This document shows, one piece after another, positions 26,153-34,446 of a stretch of DNA of 57,914 bases. The notes under the pieces were generated by a model. That model saw nothing but the letters and a program-made list of their open reading frames with translations. It had not been told where the DNA came from and did not search any database. Source of the stretch: Polyangiaceae bacterium (GTDB lineage: Bacteria > Myxococcota_A > Polyangia > Polyangiales > Polyangiaceae); assembly GCA_023150915.1 (NCBI GenBank), contig JAKLKA010000031.1, positions 1 to 57,914 on the forward strand. The letters run 5' to 3'. Within the stretch, counting starts at the first letter, position 1; every line of letters starts with the position of its first letter. A program made the position numbers and the translations under genes.

Positions 26153-27997
26153 ATGGCTCGAGTCGGGTTTCGCCTGCTTGCAGGCGCTTGTCTCTCTTGC
26201 GTGACGTCGTTCGCGCTCGTCACCAGTTGCTCGGCCGACGGCGGCAGCGGGGCGCCGGGTGGCGGGGGCACGGGCGCTGCGGGGGGCGGTGACGCCAGCC
26301 TGGGGGGCAGCGGGGGCGGCGGCGGCAGCGGGGCTATCGGGGGCAGCGCCGGCGATGGCGGCATCCTGATCGATTCGCCCACCGGCGACGGCTGCGCAGC
26401 CAAGTGCTCCAGCGATTTCCACAAGGTCCTGAGCTGCTCGGGCGCGGTCGTCGCCACTTGCAGCGGCGAGAGCGGTTGCGACCCGACCACCGGCAAGTGC
26501 GAGAACGCCTGCAGCGTCGCCGACAAGACCAAGCAGAGCGTGGGCTGCGAGTACTACCCCACGTTCATGGAGATGAGCGAGTCCAGCTTCTGGAAGAGCA
26601 ACCAGATCTGCTTCGCGGTGATCGTGGCCAACACCTGGGACACCCCGGCCAAGGTCAGCGTCGAGCTCAGCGGCGCGGCGATCGACATCGACAAGTACGC
26701 GTACGTGCCCCAGGGCTCGGGGCCCAGCCTCAAGCTTCAACCCACCAGCGTGACCCAGGGCATCGCGCCCGGCGGCGTGGCGATCCTGTTCTTGGCTGGG
26801 CTTCAGGGCACCGAGAAGGCGCACTGCCCGGTGCCCTCTGCCATGGTCGCCGGGCCGATGGTCGCCGGCACGGGCAAGGGCCACTCGTTCCACCTGAAGA
26901 CCAACGTTCCCGTCGTGGCCTATCAGGTTGCGCCCTATGGCGGCGGCAACGCGGCGGTCACCGGCTCGTCATTGCTCATCCCGACCAGCGCCTGGGACGT
27001 GAACTACATCGCGGTCAACGCCTACAAGTACGGCATCGCGCCGCCGACCATGAACGTGATTGCGCTCGAGAACGGTACCGACGTGACTCTAGTCCCCGTG
27101 GCCGCGGTCACCGGCGGCGGCGGGCTGCCCAGCGGCCCGGCCAACGCCCCGCTGACCTTCAGCCTGAACGCCGGCGAGATGGCGCAGTTTTCCCAGAATG
27201 CCGAGCTCACCGGTAGCGTGATCTCGTCGAACAAGCCGGTCGGGCTGATGGGCGGGCAGAAGGCGCTCAACGTTCCGGTCGGCGTCTCGTATGCCGACCA
27301 CGCCGAGCAGATGATCCCGCCGGTGCGCGCCATGGGCAGCGAGTACGTGGGCGTGATGCACCGCCCGCGCAAGACCGAGCCGGCGGTGTGGCGCCTGGTG
27401 GGCGCGGTGGACGGCACCGCGCTCAGCTGGACCGGCGGGGTGACTGGGCCGGCAACGCTCAATCGGGGTGAGGTCGCCGAGATTCAGACCGGCACTCCGT
27501 TCGTGGTGAAGAGTCAGGACGACAAGCACCCGTTCATGCTCTTCCAGCTGATGACGGGTTCGACGTTCTTGCCCGCCATGAACGGCTACGGCGACGCGGA
27601 CTTCGTGCTGATGGTGCCGCCCCAGCAATACATGCCGCGCTACGTGTTCTTCGCCGACCCGACCTACCCCGAGACCAACCTGGTCTTGGTGCGCGCCAAG
27701 GTGAACGGCGCCTTCGCCGACGTGAACCTGGACTGCGCTGGCAAGGTCTCGGGTTGGCAGCCCATCGGCGACTACGAGTGGACGCGAGTGGATCTGATGA
27801 CTGGGAACTTCCAGCCCGTCGGCAACTGCTCCACGGGTCGCCACGAGATTTCGAGCGACGGCCCGTTCGGCGTCACGGTGTGGGGCTGGGGCACGCCCGA
27901 GACCACCACCTTCACCAGCAACGTCTCGTACGGCTACCCCGCCGGAATGAACATCGTGCCGATCAACAAGGTCGTCGTTCCGCCGGTGCCGAAGTAG
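26153..27997 (+). CDS. IgGFc-binding-type surface lipoprotein
   Basis: A 614-residue lipoprotein (LVTSC lipobox, Cys26) with a Gly-rich linker (30-70), a small Cys-rich module (CAAKCSSDFHKVLSCSG; residues about 80-125), and a large C-terminal domain that resembles the IgGFc-binding N-terminal domain family. Typical motifs are VGCEYYPTFMEMSE, FAVIVANTWDTPAKVSVELS, SSNKPVGLMGGQ and TFLPAMNGYGDADFVLMVPP. In bacteria these proteins are surface lipoproteins of unknown partner; IgG binding is inherited from the mammalian name and not implied. The start ATG fits a lipoprotein signal and a TACCAT element five bases upstream. Confidence 0.8.
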   Translation: MARVGFRLLAGACLSCVTSFALVTSCSADGGSGAPGGGGTGAAGGGDASLGGSGGGGGSGAIGGSAGDGGILIDSPTGDGCAAKCSSDFHKVLSCSGAVVATCSGESGCDPTTGKCENACSVADKTKQSVGCEYYPTFMEMSESSFWKSNQICFAVIVANTWDTPAKVSVELSGAAIDIDKYAYVPQGSGPSLKLQPTSVTQGIAPGGVAILFLAGLQGTEKAHCPVPSAMVAGPMVAGTGKGHSFHLKTNVPVVAYQVAPYGGGNAAVTGSSLLIPTSAWDVNYIAVNAYKYGIAPPTMNVIALENGTDVTLVPVAAVTGGGGLPSGPANAPLTFSLNAGEMAQFSQNAELTGSVISSNKPVGLMGGQKALNVPVGVSYADHAEQMIPPVRAMGSEYVGVMHRPRKTEPAVWRLVGAVDGTALSWTGGVTGPATLNRGEVAEIQTGTPFVVKSQDDKHPFMLFQLMTGSTFLPAMNGYGDADFVLMVPPQQYMPRYVFFADPTYPETNLVLVRAKVNGAFADVNLDCAGKVSGWQPIGDYEWTRVDLMTGNFQPVGNCSTGRHEISSDGPFGVTVWGWGTPETTTFTSNVSYGYPAGMNIVPINKVVVPPVPK

Positions 27998-28059
27998 CTG
28001 CCACCCCGGGCCCGCGCCATTTCGGGCTCGATGAACGCGCTCGCGCGGCCCGAGTGTGA

Positions 28060-28088
28060 AAACCGGCCGGGACCGGCGGCGGCCGTTT
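28060..28088. terminator. Possible bidirectional hairpin between convergent genes
   Basis: AAACCGGCCG faces CGGCCGTTT across ten bases, with one bulged C. A short A-run on one side and T-run on the other let it serve either strand. It lies between the IgGFc-type gene and the ABC-F gene; the rest of the 155-base gap holds nothing I recognise. Confidence 0.4.
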
Positions 28089-28152
28089 CAACAGCGCGGA
28101 AGCGTCGCAGGGCGTTCGCCGCCGCCAACGGAGTGAGAACTAGGGACACCCC

Positions 28153-29796
28153 CTAGAGCCGCATGCTGCCGGGCTTGGGTGCGCCTTCGCGCTGCTGGTA
28201 GGTGCCGTGCTTCACCAGGAATTGCCCGTCGTGGAAGGCGCTGGGGCTGAGCTCACGGATCCCCTCGACGCTCATCTCCAGAATGCGCGTGGCCACGCGC
28301 TCGACCATGTTGCGGTCGTGCGTCACGAAGATGCACGTGCCCTCGTACACGCTGAGCGCCTCGGTGAGCGCGCGGATCGACTCGAGATCCAGGTGGTTGG
28401 TGGGCTCGTCGAGCAAGAGCACGTTCGGCTCGGCCAGCATCAGCTTGGCCAGGAGCAGGCGCACCGTCTCGCCACCCGACAGCACCTTGGTAGGCTTCAG
28501 CGGCTCTTCTTTCTTGAACAAGAGTCGCCCGAACAGCGCGCGCAGGCTCTCTTCGTCCGCGCGCCCGTTGAAGCTCCAGAGCCAGGCGTGTGCGGTCTGA
28601 TCCGAGCGCTGCAAGACCTCCGAGTGCTCTTGCGGCATGTATTCGACGCGCGCCTCGAAGCCCCAACCGACCTCGCCGTCATCGGGGCGCAGATCGCCCT
28701 TGAACATCCGCAGCATGCTGGTCTTGCCGATGCCGTTGGGTCCCACCAGCGCGATCTTGTCGCCCCGCATCACACTCAGGTTGAAGCCCTTGCAGATGCT
28801 GATGGTCTCGAACCGCTTGCACAAGTTCTGCACGCTGAGGACGCTGCGACCGCTGGGGCGCGCCTGATCGAAGCGGATGAACGGCCGCTGGATGTTGGAG
28901 CGCTTGAGGTCCACCATGGCCTGCTTCTCGCGCTGCGCCTGCTTCTCGCGGGACTTCACCTGCGAGGCACGCGTTCCGGCGCCGAAGCGCCGCACGAACT
29001 CTTGCAGCTGCTCGATCTTCTCTTGGCGAGCCGAGTTGGCCAGCTCGAGCCCGGAGCGGGCTTCGGCCTTGGCCCGGACCATGTCGTCGTAGTCCCCGGA
29101 GTAGATGATGATGCTCTCGTAGTCGACGTCGGCGATCTTGGTGCAGACGGTGTTCAAGAAGTGGCGATCGTGGCTGATCACCACCAGCGCGCCGCTGTAC
29201 TCGATCAGGAAGCTCTCGAGCCAGCGGATGCTCGAGATGTCGAGGCTGTTGGTCGGTTCGTCCAAGAGCAGGCTGTCGGGCTTGCCGAACAGGGCCTTGG
29301 CCAAGAGCACGCGCACGCGGTCGCCGCCCTGAAGCACCTCGAGCTTCTCTTCGTGCAGGTGAGCCGGGATGCCCAGACCCACCAAGAGCGCAGTGGCTTC
29401 GCCTTCGGCGGTGTAGCCGTCCTCTTCGGCGATGGTCATCTCGAGCTCGCCGAGCAGCATGCCGTCCTCGTCATCGAGGTCGGAGCCCTTGGCCAGGAGC
29501 TCGGCTTTCTTCTCGAGAGCGGCCCACAAGGTCTGGTGCCCCGAGAGCACCACGTCCAAGATGCGCTGGTGGGCATAGGTCGAATGGTCCTGTTCCAGGA
29601 CCCCGAGCCTGCCTCGTACAGAAACGCTTCCGTTGGTCGGCTCGACCTCGTGTGACAAGATCTTCATGAACGTCGACTTGCCGGCGCCGTTGGGGCCCGT
29701 GAGGCCGTAACGCTCGCCGTCGTTGAAGGTGACGTTCACGTGATCGAAGAGCACGCGCCCTCCGAAGCTCATCGAGATCTCTTGTGTGGTGATCAT
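28153..29796 (-). CDS. ABC-F ATPase, YbiT-like
   Basis: A 547-residue protein with two ABC domains and no membrane segments, acting on the ribosome like other ABC-F translation factors. Domain 1 has Walker A GPNGAGKST and Walker B LLLDEPTNSLD; domain 2 has GPNGIGKTS, the signature LSGGETVRLLLAKLML and LLLDEPTNHLD. The inter-domain linker (about 240-310) is rich in Arg/Lys/Gln. In domain 1 the signature is LQGGDRVRVLLAKAL where LSGGE is expected, with Ser to Gln and Glu to Asp changes. Overall it is closest to YbiT. The 207 bases upstream (29797-30003) hold no clear promoter. Confidence 0.9.
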   Translation of the reverse strand: MITTQEISMSFGGRVLFDHVNVTFNDGERYGLTGPNGAGKSTFMKILSHEVEPTNGSVSVRGRLGVLEQDHSTYAHQRILDVVLSGHQTLWAALEKKAELLAKGSDLDDEDGMLLGELEMTIAEEDGYTAEGEATALLVGLGIPAHLHEEKLEVLQGGDRVRVLLAKALFGKPDSLLLDEPTNSLDISSIRWLESFLIEYSGALVVISHDRHFLNTVCTKIADVDYESIIIYSGDYDDMVRAKAEARSGLELANSARQEKIEQLQEFVRRFGAGTRASQVKSREKQAQREKQAMVDLKRSNIQRPFIRFDQARPSGRSVLSVQNLCKRFETISICKGFNLSVMRGDKIALVGPNGIGKTSMLRMFKGDLRPDDGEVGWGFEARVEYMPQEHSEVLQRSDQTAHAWLWSFNGRADEESLRALFGRLLFKKEEPLKPTKVLSGGETVRLLLAKLMLAEPNVLLLDEPTNHLDLESIRALTEALSVYEGTCIFVTHDRNMVERVATRILEMSVEGIRELSPSAFHDGQFLVKHGTYQQREGAPKPGSMRL

Positions 29797-30003
29797 GCTC
29801 GTACACCTGGGGTTCCGCGGGCCGCGGCGGGTCGCTGGACCGGCTGGTCAGTGGGCGTGCGACCCGGATCGGAGGCGCTCGAAGTGGCGCCCTCGGAAGA
29901 GCCGGGGGGACGCGAGGGCGCGGAACCTAGCAGAAACCCGGCCTTCGCGCCCGAGATTCCTCGCGCTGACGAAACTCGCCGAAAGCCCGGGGCGCGCCTG
30001 CGC

Positions 30004-31077
30004 TCAGCCCGCGAGGCCGCCGGCGACCGGGAGGCCCAGCTCGTGCCAGCGGATCATGCCACCGGCCAGATTGGCGACCTTCGAGCGCCCGCTGGCCTCG
30101 AGGATGCGGGCCGCCTGGGCGGAGCGCACGCCGGACTGGCAGACGGCGACGACCGGTGGGTCCGCGGCCAGCTCAGCGACGCGATCGCGCAGCGCATCGA
30201 GCGGGATCGAGCGGGCGCCCTCGATGTGGCCCAGCTCGCCCGCGAGCTCGCCCGGCGCGCGAACGTCGAGGATCTGCAACTCGGCCCTGTGTTCTGCCAC
30301 CCAGAGCGCATCGATCTCCCAGATCCCGCCGTGGGTGTAGACCACCGGGCCCCACGTGGGACGAGCCGGCAGGCCCTGGTCGGCCGCCGGCTGTCCGCAG
30401 CGCAGATTGGCAGGCACCGCGACGTCGATCTGTCGCGGGTGGGGTAGCCCCAGGTTGTTCATGAACCCCACGAAGTCCTCTTCACGCGCTTCGCCGCCCA
30501 GTCGGGGGTTGAACGCTTTCTCTTCGCGGACCGTGGTCACCGTCCGACCCGAATAATCGTGCCCCGGATACAGCAGGCACTCTGGGGGCAACGTGAAGAG
30601 CTTGTCGTGCACCGACCGGTACAGCAGGCGCGGATCGCCCTCCTGAAAGTCGGTTCTCCCCGCCCCGCGGACCAAGAGCGCGTCGCCGGTGAAGGCCAGG
30701 GTGTGGTCGGCCGCGACATAGGTCACGCAGCCGTTGGTGTGACCGGGTGTCGCGCGCACCTCGAGGGAGAAGGCCCCGAGCTCGATCCGATCGCCGTCGG
30801 CGACGTATCGATCCGCACCCCGTGCCCCGGTGGCGCTCGAGACGACGATCGCCGACCCCAGCGCCTCGCGCATCAGCCAGGCCCCGGTGACGTGGTCGGC
30901 GTGGGCGTGCGTCTCCAGGGTGTACCGCAGCGTGAGCCCCAGCTCGCGGATCAGCGCGGCGTCGCGCAGATGCTGCTCGAACACCGAGTCGATCAGCACT
31001 GCGTCGCCGCTGGCCGGATCCGCCAGCAAGTAGCTATACGTCCAGGAGCTCGCGTCGAAGAGTTGGCGGAAGAGCAT
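30004..31077 (-). CDS. Persulfide dioxygenase-rhodanese fusion
   Basis: A 357-residue two-domain enzyme. The metallo-beta-lactamase part (1-235) matches ETHE1-type persulfide dioxygenases: THAHADH (metal ligands His57, His59, Asp61, His62), GHTNGCV, and TGDALLVRGAGRTDFQEGDP. The rhodanese part (about 255-357) has the active-site loop CQSGVRS with Cys313. The fusion would oxidise glutathione persulfide to sulfite and pass sulfane sulfur between sites. Start MLFRQLFD is chosen because family members begin there; GAGGTG is just upstream. The divergent GH31 gene starts 65 bases away. Confidence 0.9.
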   Translation of the reverse strand: MLFRQLFDASSWTYSYLLADPASGDAVLIDSVFEQHLRDAALIRELGLTLRYTLETHAHADHVTGAWLMREALGSAIVVSSATGARGADRYVADGDRIELGAFSLEVRATPGHTNGCVTYVAADHTLAFTGDALLVRGAGRTDFQEGDPRLLYRSVHDKLFTLPPECLLYPGHDYSGRTVTTVREEKAFNPRLGGEAREEDFVGFMNNLGLPHPRQIDVAVPANLRCGQPAADQGLPARPTWGPVVYTHGGIWEIDALWVAEHRAELQILDVRAPGELAGELGHIEGARSIPLDALRDRVAELAADPPVVAVCQSGVRSAQAARILEASGRSKVANLAGGMIRWHELGLPVAGGLAG

Positions 31078-31130
31078 GCTCACCTCGCGGTCGGGTCCAC
31101 GATACCTCGGCACACGGCCGGGCGAGCGGG

Positions 31131-31136
31131 TATTCT
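31131..31136 (+). promoter_or_regulatory. Leaderless -10 candidate (TATTCT)
   Basis: TATTCT ends six bases before the GTG at 31143, the same spacing as at 24557 and 38673. Confidence 0.55.
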
Positions 31137-31142
31137 TGGTCG

Positions 31143-32924
31143 GTGTTTCGCCGCCTGACCATGGCTGTCGCCCTTCTGCTCTGCGCCTGCGGCGGGGACG
31201 ACGCGCCGGCCGAAGACGACCCGTGCAAGCCAGCCGTCGAGTCGGTCCCGACGCCGCCGCTTTCGACGCCGCGCTGGGCCTTCGAACCCTGGATCAGCAA
31301 GGACATCTCGACCGCCGACGACACGCGGGCGTTCGTGCAAGGCTTTCGCGAGCGCGACATCCCAGTGGGCGCGGTGGTGCTCGATAGCCCGTGGGAGACG
31401 CACTACAACACCTTCGTTCCGAACCCGAACCGGTACCCGAACTTCGGCGAGCTGGTGCAAGAGCTGCACGACGACCAGATCCGAGTGGTGCTGTGGGTCA
31501 CACAGATGGTCAACGTCGGCAGCTACGACTTCGAGCCCGGGGGCGACGACTACGAAGGGCCGAGCCCGAACTTCGAGCAGGGCGAACGCTGCGGGTTCTA
31601 CGTCAACGAGGCCGAGCGGTTCCAGTGGTGGAAGGGGAGCGGGTCGGCCATCGACTTCTTCAACCCTCGGGCCGTGGCCTGGTGGCACGCCCAGCAAGAT
31701 CCACTCTACGCGCAGGGCATCGACGGCTGGAAGCTCGACTTCGGCGAGGAGTACATCTCGACCGTGCCGATCGTCACCGCCGACGGCGAGAAGACCAAGC
31801 AACAGTACTCGGAAGAGTACTACCGCGACTACTTCGCCTACGGGCGACACCGCCGCGGCGCCGACTTCGTGACCATGGTTCGGCCCTACGACCGCTCGTA
31901 CGGCTTTCCCGGGCGGTTCTACGCTCGGCCAGAGCACGCACCGGTGGCCTGGGTGGGGGACAACCGGCGCGACTGGCAGGGGCTCGGCGACGCCTTCGAT
32001 CACCTGTTCCGTTCGGCTCAGGCTGGGTACTCGACCATCGGCTCGGACATCGGTGGCTACCTCGACACCGACGACGAAGACGTGCTGGGCACCAAGATCC
32101 CCTTCGACACCCTGGTCTTCGCCCGCTGGACCGCGGTGGGTGCGCTGATGCCCTTCATGCAGCTTCACGGGCGCGCGAACATCACGCCCTGGACCGTGCC
32201 GGACCACGTGGACGAGACCGTGGCGATGTACCGTCATTGGGCCACCCTCCATCACGAGCTGGTTCCCTTCTTCTTCTCGCTCTCGGAAGAGGCACTGGCT
32301 GGCGCCCCGGTGCCGATGCGCCCGGTGGGCGACGAGAAGGCCTGGCCGGGCGACTATCGGTACCTCTTGGGTGACGCGCTGCTGGTAGCGCCCATCTTGG
32401 ATGCGAGCGGGGTGCGCGACGTGGCGCTGCCCGCCGGGAGCGAGTGGCTCGACTTCTGGCAGCTCGGCGGCGACTACCAGGCGGGGGGCCAGACGCTGAA
32501 GGCCGTTGCAGTGCCCCAGCGCGATCGGATCCCGCTCTATGTGCGGCGCGGGGCCATCGTCCCCCTCGAGGTCGCCTCTGACGTGACCGGCATCGGCACC
32601 AAGGCCCACGCGGGTCACCTGACCTGGCTGGTGTTCCCGTCGGCGAAGGCCGCCGAGTTCACGCTTCATGACCATGACGGCCAGACCACCACGCTGAGCG
32701 CGGCTCCGGGCTCGATGGCTTGGTCTCGGCGCGCCCAGCCGGTGATTGCTCGGGTTCGGATCGACGCGCCCGCGGCCAAGGTTCAGCTCGACGGGGTGCC
32801 GCTGGCGCAGGTTTCGAGCCGCGCCGAGCTCGAAGCCCAGAAGCGCGCGTGGTTCTTCGACCTTGGGGCGCGCGCCCTGTGGATCAAGCTCGACGCCGGT
32901 GGCCCAGCGCAGGTGACGTGGTGA
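31143..32924 (+). CDS. GH31 glycoside hydrolase lipoprotein
   Basis: A 593-residue member of glycoside hydrolase family 31 (alpha-glucosidase clan). Asp199 in GWKLDFGEEY is the predicted nucleophile and Asp273 in WVGDNRRDW the acid/base; GSDIGGY and ARWTAVGALMPFMQLHGR complete the barrel, and a beta-sandwich follows (about 430-593). The N-terminus has a lipoprotein signal (LLLCAC), so the enzyme should be anchored outside the inner membrane. The substrate may be an alpha-linked glucan or sugar; sulfoquinovose or galactose derivatives are not excluded. The GTG start is supported by TATTCT six bases upstream. No sugar transporter is adjacent. Confidence 0.9.
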   Translation: MFRRLTMAVALLLCACGGDDAPAEDDPCKPAVESVPTPPLSTPRWAFEPWISKDISTADDTRAFVQGFRERDIPVGAVVLDSPWETHYNTFVPNPNRYPNFGELVQELHDDQIRVVLWVTQMVNVGSYDFEPGGDDYEGPSPNFEQGERCGFYVNEAERFQWWKGSGSAIDFFNPRAVAWWHAQQDPLYAQGIDGWKLDFGEEYISTVPIVTADGEKTKQQYSEEYYRDYFAYGRHRRGADFVTMVRPYDRSYGFPGRFYARPEHAPVAWVGDNRRDWQGLGDAFDHLFRSAQAGYSTIGSDIGGYLDTDDEDVLGTKIPFDTLVFARWTAVGALMPFMQLHGRANITPWTVPDHVDETVAMYRHWATLHHELVPFFFSLSEEALAGAPVPMRPVGDEKAWPGDYRYLLGDALLVAPILDASGVRDVALPAGSEWLDFWQLGGDYQAGGQTLKAVAVPQRDRIPLYVRRGAIVPLEVASDVTGIGTKAHAGHLTWLVFPSAKAAEFTLHDHDGQTTTLSAAPGSMAWSRRAQPVIARVRIDAPAAKVQLDGVPLAQVSSRAELEAQKRAWFFDLGARALWIKLDAGGPAQVTW

Positions 32925-32962
32925 GGCCGATCCCGGGGCGGGGCTCTGGCGACTCACCCGTC

Positions 32963-33289
32963 ATGCGAGCGTCGGGGCTGTTCGTCGTTTCGGTGGTCGT
33001 GGCGTGCGGTGGCACGGTCGAGCGCGACCCGGGCACTGGGGGCTCTCCGGCGGTCGCCGGCGGCACGGGCGGTGGCGGGGGGGCGTTTCCGTCGACTCCG
33101 CTCGGGGACTGCAGCCCGGGCTACCCGTACGAGCTGGGCTCCGACGAGCCCTGCCCGTACCTCGCGGAGGGCCTGTGCTACCCAGACAAGCTCGCGGCGT
33201 GTGCGTGCGTCTGCCCCGCCGATCACGACAGCTGGTGCTCCAGCGGGTACCCGACCGGCGGGCAGCCGACCGTCGTCACGTGTGACTAG
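32963..33289 (+). CDS. Small Cys-rich lipoprotein
   Basis: A 108-residue lipoprotein (VVVAC lipobox near residue 15), Gly-rich linker (25-45) and a C-terminal module of about 60 residues with eight Cys (SPGYPYELG, LCYPDKLAACACVCPADHDS, VVTCD). The Cys pattern suggests a small disulfide-stabilised surface domain. It lies 38 bases after the GH31 gene and 67 before the radical SAM gene, all on the plus strand. No strong ribosome-binding site is visible. The function is unknown. Confidence 0.65.
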   Translation: MRASGLFVVSVVVACGGTVERDPGTGGSPAVAGGTGGGGGAFPSTPLGDCSPGYPYELGSDEPCPYLAEGLCYPDKLAACACVCPADHDSWCSSGYPTGGQPTVVTCD

Positions 33290-33356
33290 GACAAAACCCT
33301 GGATGCACGTGCGCGCTTGCTCGTGCGGGTGACGCTGTGTCAGGTTTCGCCCCGCC

Positions 33357-34385
33357 ATGGCGTCGCTCGAGTACCCGCGACTGGTCTCGGTCGAGACCAC
33401 CAATCACTGCAACGCCAAGTGCGTCTTTTGCCCGAACAACGCGCTAGCGCGCGACAAAGGGCCGATGACCCAGGAGCTCTTCGAGAAGATCGTCGAAGAC
33501 TGCCGCGCGTTCCCGCTGCCCGCCATCGAGCCGTTCTTGCAAGGCGACCCCTTCTCGGATCCGAAGATCATCGAGCGGCTCGAGCTGATCCGGCGACGGC
33601 TGCCCAAGACCAAGCTGCGCCTCTACACCAACGGTTACGGCATGGCGCCGAAGAAGATCGACGCCATGCTGGGGCTGGGCATCGACCACCTGTACGTGAG
33701 CGTGAACACGCTCGACGCGGAGAAGTACCGCCAGGTGATGGGCATTCCACTGCAGCGCACCCTCGACAACCTGGCCTATTTGACCGAGCCATCACGCAAG
33801 GGCCGCGTCGCGAACAAGATCACCTTCCGCATGACGCGGCTCGGGGACACCACGCTGCAAGAGCAAGACGACTTCGTTCGCTACTGCAAGGCGCGGGGCG
33901 TCGAGAGCTTCATCGTGGGGCTGTTCAACTACAAGGGCGACATTCACAGCGGGCTACCGGTGCCCGGCTATGGCTGCGAGCATGTCGCGCGGCTCGACAT
34001 CTTGGCCAGCGGGCGGGTGACGCTGTGCTGTATGGACCAAGACGGCCAGTACGGCTGGGCCGACTTGAACGAGCTGAGCGTGATCGAAGCGTTCAACCAC
34101 CCAGCGGCTCGGCGCTACCGGGAGTTTCATCGCACCGGCCAGCGGCGCGCCATCGACCCCTGCGGCAGCTGCAACAACTTCTGGCCCGGCTTCCACGGCC
34201 TGTCGCCCATCGAAGCCGCGAAGACGGGCATCGAATACTGCGCATACATGGCGCGCCACCGTCCCAACGGCCGCAAGCCGCCGCGGGGCGAGGGGGTGAC
34301 GCGCGACGGTCTGGTCCAGCTCCAGACGAAGCACGCTGCCGCCGCCAAGGCGGGCAGCTATCGCGACGCTCAGAGCGGCGACTGA
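33357..34385 (+). CDS. Radical SAM/SPASM protein
   Basis: A 342-residue enzyme. The radical SAM motif is TNHCNAKCVFC (Cys18, Cys22, Cys25), which binds the [4Fe-4S] cluster that cleaves S-adenosylmethionine. The C-terminal SPASM-like part has Cys clusters GCEHVARLDIL, VTLCCMDQDG and PCGSCNNF for additional clusters. SPASM proteins modify peptides, proteins or sugars. The neighbouring Cys-rich lipoprotein is a possible substrate, but nothing proves it. A sugar or lipopolysaccharide role is equally possible. The ATG places the cluster motif near residue 20, as usual. Confidence 0.88.
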   Translation: MASLEYPRLVSVETTNHCNAKCVFCPNNALARDKGPMTQELFEKIVEDCRAFPLPAIEPFLQGDPFSDPKIIERLELIRRRLPKTKLRLYTNGYGMAPKKIDAMLGLGIDHLYVSVNTLDAEKYRQVMGIPLQRTLDNLAYLTEPSRKGRVANKITFRMTRLGDTTLQEQDDFVRYCKARGVESFIVGLFNYKGDIHSGLPVPGYGCEHVARLDILASGRVTLCCMDQDGQYGWADLNELSVIEAFNHPAARRYREFHRTGQRRAIDPCGSCNNFWPGFHGLSPIEAAKTGIEYCAYMARHRPNGRKPPRGEGVTRDGLVQLQTKHAAAAKAGSYRDAQSGD

Positions 34386-34446
34386 CCCCCGGGGCACGGT
34401 GGCGCGTGGGTGTACGCCGGGTGGGGTGCGCGCTTGCCCGGGCTCT

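Noticed and set aside
28207-29655. A long plus-strand open frame opposite the ABC-F gene
   Set aside because: It mirrors the conserved ABC-F frame, has no signature of its own, and its composition reflects the opposite strand.
33313-33327. The 15-base sequence GCGCTTGCTCGTGCG occurs here and again at 55955-55969, in each case 24-29 bases before a plus-strand gene
   Set aside because: By a rough estimate, a few exact 15-base repeats are expected by chance in 58 kb of GC-rich sequence on two strands. The surrounding bases are not conserved and no -10 or -35 fits.
33301-33330. A possible sigma54 promoter (GCACG and TTGC) before the radical SAM gene
   Set aside because: The spacing between the GG-like and GC elements is about three bases too long for a sigma54 promoter.
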